DNA of 7,002 nucleotides, taken from positions 1-7,002 of the forward strand of contig JAHEZF010000085.1 in assembly GCA_023251215.1 (NCBI GenBank). The letters run 5' to 3'. The position numbers were made by a program, and so were the translations under genes. This document shows, in pieces, positions 5,938-7,002 of this stretch (positions are counted from its first letter, which is position 1; each line of letters begins with the position of its first letter). The notes under the pieces were generated by a model, which was not told the origin of the DNA, did no database searches, and saw only the letters and a program-made list of their open reading frames with translations. This stretch comes from Sphingobacteriales bacterium. Lineage in GTDB: Bacteria; Bacteroidota; Bacteroidia; Chitinophagales; Chitinophagaceae.

Positions 5938-7002
5938 ATTTCTTCTTCATTCAACATATTATCCAATCCGATTGAGTATTTGAAAGGTGTTGGCCCGCAA
6001 AGAGCTGACCTGCTGAAAAAGGAACTCAACATTTTTACATTTAATGACCTGCTTGAGCATTTTCCTTACCGGCATGTGGACAGGACCAAAGTAAATCTTA
6101 TAAGTGATATCACTCTTCAAACCGAATATATTCAAGTGGCAGGCAAATTATTGAGCTTTGAAGTAGTAGGTCAACGGGCAGGCAAGCGACTGGTTGCTCA
6201 ACTGAAAGATAAAAGTGGTTTTCTGGAGTTAACCTGGTTCCAGGGAATTAACTGGATACAAAAATCGCTTCATGCCGGCAACACCTATTTGGTTTATGGC
6301 AAAATAAGTTTTTACCAGGGCAGGCCACAGATCATACACCCGGAATTGGAGCCTTTAACTTCTGATAAGGAAGAGGGGAAATTTTTTTTAGAACCGGTTT
6401 ATCCTACAACAGAAAAATTAAAAGCAAAAGGATTAGGTGGAAGACAGATCGGAAAACTTAGCCGGGTGCTGATTGCAATGCTTCAGCCAAAAAATATTCC
6501 GGAAATTTTACCCGATAATATATTGAAGCAATTCAACCTCGCTGATCGTTTCAAAGCATACAAACAAATTCATTTTCCACAGTCTGTTGTTGAATATGAG
6601 GAAGCAGTAAAGCGATTAAAATTTGAAGAATTATTCCTGGCACAGTTGCGGATGAACTTACTCCGGTCCGATCGCCACCGTTTTTCCAAAGGAGTAATAT
6701 TTGATAAGGTGGGCGAGCTTTTTAATACTTTTTTTAAAAAATATATTCCTTTTGAGCTTACCGGCGCCCAAAAAAGAGTGATGAAAGAAATAAGAGCTGA
6801 TACGGCAAGGGGAAGACAAATGAACCGCCTGTTGCAAGGCGATGTGGGCAGTGGCAAAACCATAGTAGCTGTACTTACTATCTTACTGGCCGTTGATAAT
6901 AGCTACCAGGCCTGCCTGATGGCGCCAACAGAAATTTTAGCACAACAACATTTCAATACTATAAGTTTATTGCTTGAAAAAATTGATATTTCTGTAAAAT
7001 TG
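5938..7002 (+). CDS. recG: ATP-dependent DNA helicase RecG, N-terminal half (3' end outside window)
   Basis: RecG is a double-stranded DNA translocase that regresses stalled replication forks and processes branched recombination intermediates. The visible 355 residues are about half of the usual 700. They show the opening NPIEYLKGVGPQRADLL, then HFPYRHVDRT, the OB-fold wedge domain (about 60-150) that grips branched DNA, the helicase Q-motif region ELTGAQKRVMKEI, Walker A GDVGSGKT at 301-308 and motif Ia APTEILAQQH. The DExH box and later motifs lie beyond the window. The start is a problem. The frame opens after a TGA at 5923-5925, and no ATG, GTG or TTG occurs before the conserved block. 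ATT at 5938 would give MSSSFNILSNPIEYLKG, ATA at 5956 would also work, and the first ordinary start, TTG at 5980, would delete NPIEYL. I use 5938 to mark the homologous extent, not a proven start. No internal stop is seen. Confidence 0.88.
   Translation, partial: MSSSFNILSNPIEYLKGVGPQRADLLKKELNIFTFNDLLEHFPYRHVDRTKVNLISDITLQTEYIQVAGKLLSFEVVGQRAGKRLVAQLKDKSGFLELTWFQGINWIQKSLHAGNTYLVYGKISFYQGRPQIIHPELEPLTSDKEEGKFFLEPVYPTTEKLKAKGLGGRQIGKLSRVLIAMLQPKNIPEILPDNILKQFNLADRFKAYKQIHFPQSVVEYEEAVKRLKFEELFLAQLRMNLLRSDRHRFSKGVIFDKVGELFNTFFKKYIPFELTGAQKRVMKEIRADTARGRQMNRLLQGDVGSGKTIVAVLTILLAVDNSYQACLMAPTEILAQQHFNTISLLLEKIDISVKL

Noticed and set aside
6570..6863. A 97-codon minus-strand open frame within recG
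   Set aside because: It mirrors conserved RecG coding sequence including the Walker A motif, so it is a shadow frame.
1..7002. Search for CRISPR arrays, insertion sequences, phage genes or defence systems
   Set aside because: No spaced direct repeats, transposase motifs or phage/defence domains are visible; all sizeable genes are housekeeping or surface-glycan types.

Overview
The window looks like a chromosomal segment of an AT-rich member of the Bacteroidetes, most likely of the Chitinophagaceae/Sphingobacteriia type. This rests on the fused MoaC-MoaB protein, a ThiF/MoeB protein carrying a rhodanese domain, generally weak Shine-Dalgarno signals, and a C-run/G-run palindrome of a kind I associate with this phylum. 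No taxonomic search was possible, so the placement is inference.

Positions 1-3194 hold one tightly packed plus-strand operon. It begins with the C-terminal half of a TauE/SafE-type membrane transporter, cut by the window edge. It continues with moaD, a moeB/thiF-like E1 enzyme fused to rhodanese, moaE, and a fused moaC-moaB gene. Gaps between genes are 10, 3, -4 and 2 nt. Together these genes cover cPMP formation (MoaC), conversion of cPMP to molybdopterin by MPT synthase (MoaD/MoaE), recharging of the MoaD C-terminus with sulfur (the E1-rhodanese) and probably MPT adenylylation (MoaB domain). moaA, moeA, mobA and any molybdoenzyme are not in the window.

Positions 3195-3412 are a 218-nt convergent gap with two overlapping, mutually exclusive hairpins. 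A minus-strand gene (3413-4534) follows, encoding a polyprenyl-phosphate sugar-1-phosphate transferase of the WecA/MraY superfamily. A 164-nt T-tract-rich divergent spacer separates it from a plus-strand membrane-bound family 2 glycosyltransferase (4699-5886). The pair suggests cell-surface polysaccharide synthesis: the first enzyme would make the lipid-linked sugar and the second would add further sugars.

After a weak possible terminator, the N-terminal half of RecG helicase runs from about 5938 off the right edge. It has no ATG, GTG or TTG start at the expected N-terminus; ATT or ATA would be needed, or the start is damaged.

I see no mobile element, CRISPR array, RNA gene or clearly new system. 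The points most worth a second look are the palindrome inside the moeB coding sequence, the missing RecG start codon and the overlapping hairpins after moaCB.
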